From the NCBI GenBank assembly GCA_945878065.1, contig CAMDXA010000003.1, forward strand, positions 62,001-126,000: 64,000 nt of DNA. The letters are read 5' to 3'. The translations under genes and the position numbers were made by a program. This DNA comes from Bordetella parapertussis (GTDB lineage Bacteria; Pseudomonadota; Gammaproteobacteria; Burkholderiales; Burkholderiaceae_C). Below the pieces are notes generated by a model that saw only the letters and a program-made list of their open reading frames with translations, was not told where the DNA came from and did no database searches. This document shows positions 63,936 to 64,000 of this stretch, piece by piece (position 1 is the stretch's first letter; every line of letters begins with the position of its first letter).

Positions 63936-64000
63936 GCCATGTGTTCGCTGCTGACATAGCCCCTGCCGCCACCGGTTTGGCCGCGTATGCCTGCTTGCCC
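63932..64000 (+). CDS. dgt: Probable dGTPase, N-terminal fragment
   Basis: The start ATG overlaps the aroB stop. The 23 visible residues end LAAYACLP, similar to the LAxYA start of the Dgt family, which is the usual gene after aroB in Burkholderiales. Too little is present to see the HD domain, so this rests mainly on position. Confidence 0.5.
   Translation, partial: MSHVFAADIAPAATGLAAYACLP

Noticed and set aside
1-64000. CRISPR arrays, rRNA genes, complete transposases or prophage genes
   Set aside because: Looked for regularly spaced repeats, rRNA-like sequence and transposase or phage structural proteins; none seen.

Overview
The window is a typical Burkholderiales (Betaproteobacteria) chromosome segment. 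The evidence is the order of housekeeping blocks: hisBHAF with hisIE-hinT-tatABC, petABC-sspA-sspB, secA-argJ-DUF815-mutT, pilB/pilC-coaE-zapD, msrPQ, lysA-lptM opposite cyaY, and mrcA opposite a pilMNO(P)Q-aroK-aroB operon. Genes are tightly packed, with many ATGA-type stop/start overlaps and very short spacers. I cannot name a genus; a small, probably aquatic Burkholderiales fits.

Layout. 1-10.3 kb: end of an ABC exporter, Slt-type lytic transglycosylase, folate salvage enzyme, an MBL-fold protein, a lipoprotein, glmU-glmS, a peroxiredoxin, and a DUF1080 lipoprotein followed by the nuclease Cho. 10.4-20.5 kb: the histidine operon, split between hisF and hisI by about 5.3 kb of foreign DNA. 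20.5-28.4 kb: hinT, tatABC, a DegS-like protease, Nif3, pdxA and the cytochrome bc1 operon. 28.4-36.9 kb: sspAB, a tRNA-Thr, secA and its neighbours, zapD. 36.9-39.9 kb: coaE and two type IV pilus genes, without the usual prepilin peptidase gene. 40-47 kb: accessory metabolism, including an SDR, an MFS exporter, an ankyrin protein, a PQQ alcohol dehydrogenase with the lanthanide-type Asp, a cytochrome c and an AlkB monooxygenase. 47-55.7 kb: metK followed by odd copies of its own 3' end, two acyltransferases, EngB, a c4-type cytochrome, msrPQ and lysA. 55.7-64 kb: cyaY, mrcA, a reduced pilus operon, aroK, aroB and the start of a probable dgt.

The most unusual part is the insertion between hisF and hisI (about 14.40-19.74 kb). 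Its left two thirds is a chromosomal integron remnant. A tyrosine recombinase gene (intI) on the minus strand is wrecked by frameshifts and an internal deletion, but its C-terminal end is recognisable and a perfect CTG-N10-CAG LexA box lies just upstream of its start. An attI-like stretch follows, then three consecutive gene cassettes whose boundaries (G|TTATGCC, G|TTAGCC, G|TTATGCC, G|TTAAAAG) and attC R'' boxes can be read directly. The cassettes encode a DUF6602/PD-(D/E)XK-like predicted nuclease, a two-helix membrane protein of unknown function, and a DUF3800 protein; an anti-phage role is possible but inferred. The right third is a scar zone: an imperfect inverted repeat, a cupin pseudogene with an internal deletion, a complete hicAB toxin-antitoxin pair with an operator-like palindrome, and a parD antitoxin beside a gutted parE.

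A second notable point is the pilus operon. The pilO/pilP genes appear fused, and a run of five Gs shifts the frame 38 codons before a natural stop that would overlap the pilQ start. PilB, PilM and PilQ are short versions. hisC also has a perfect TATAAT only 12 bases before its start codon and no Shine-Dalgarno sequence.
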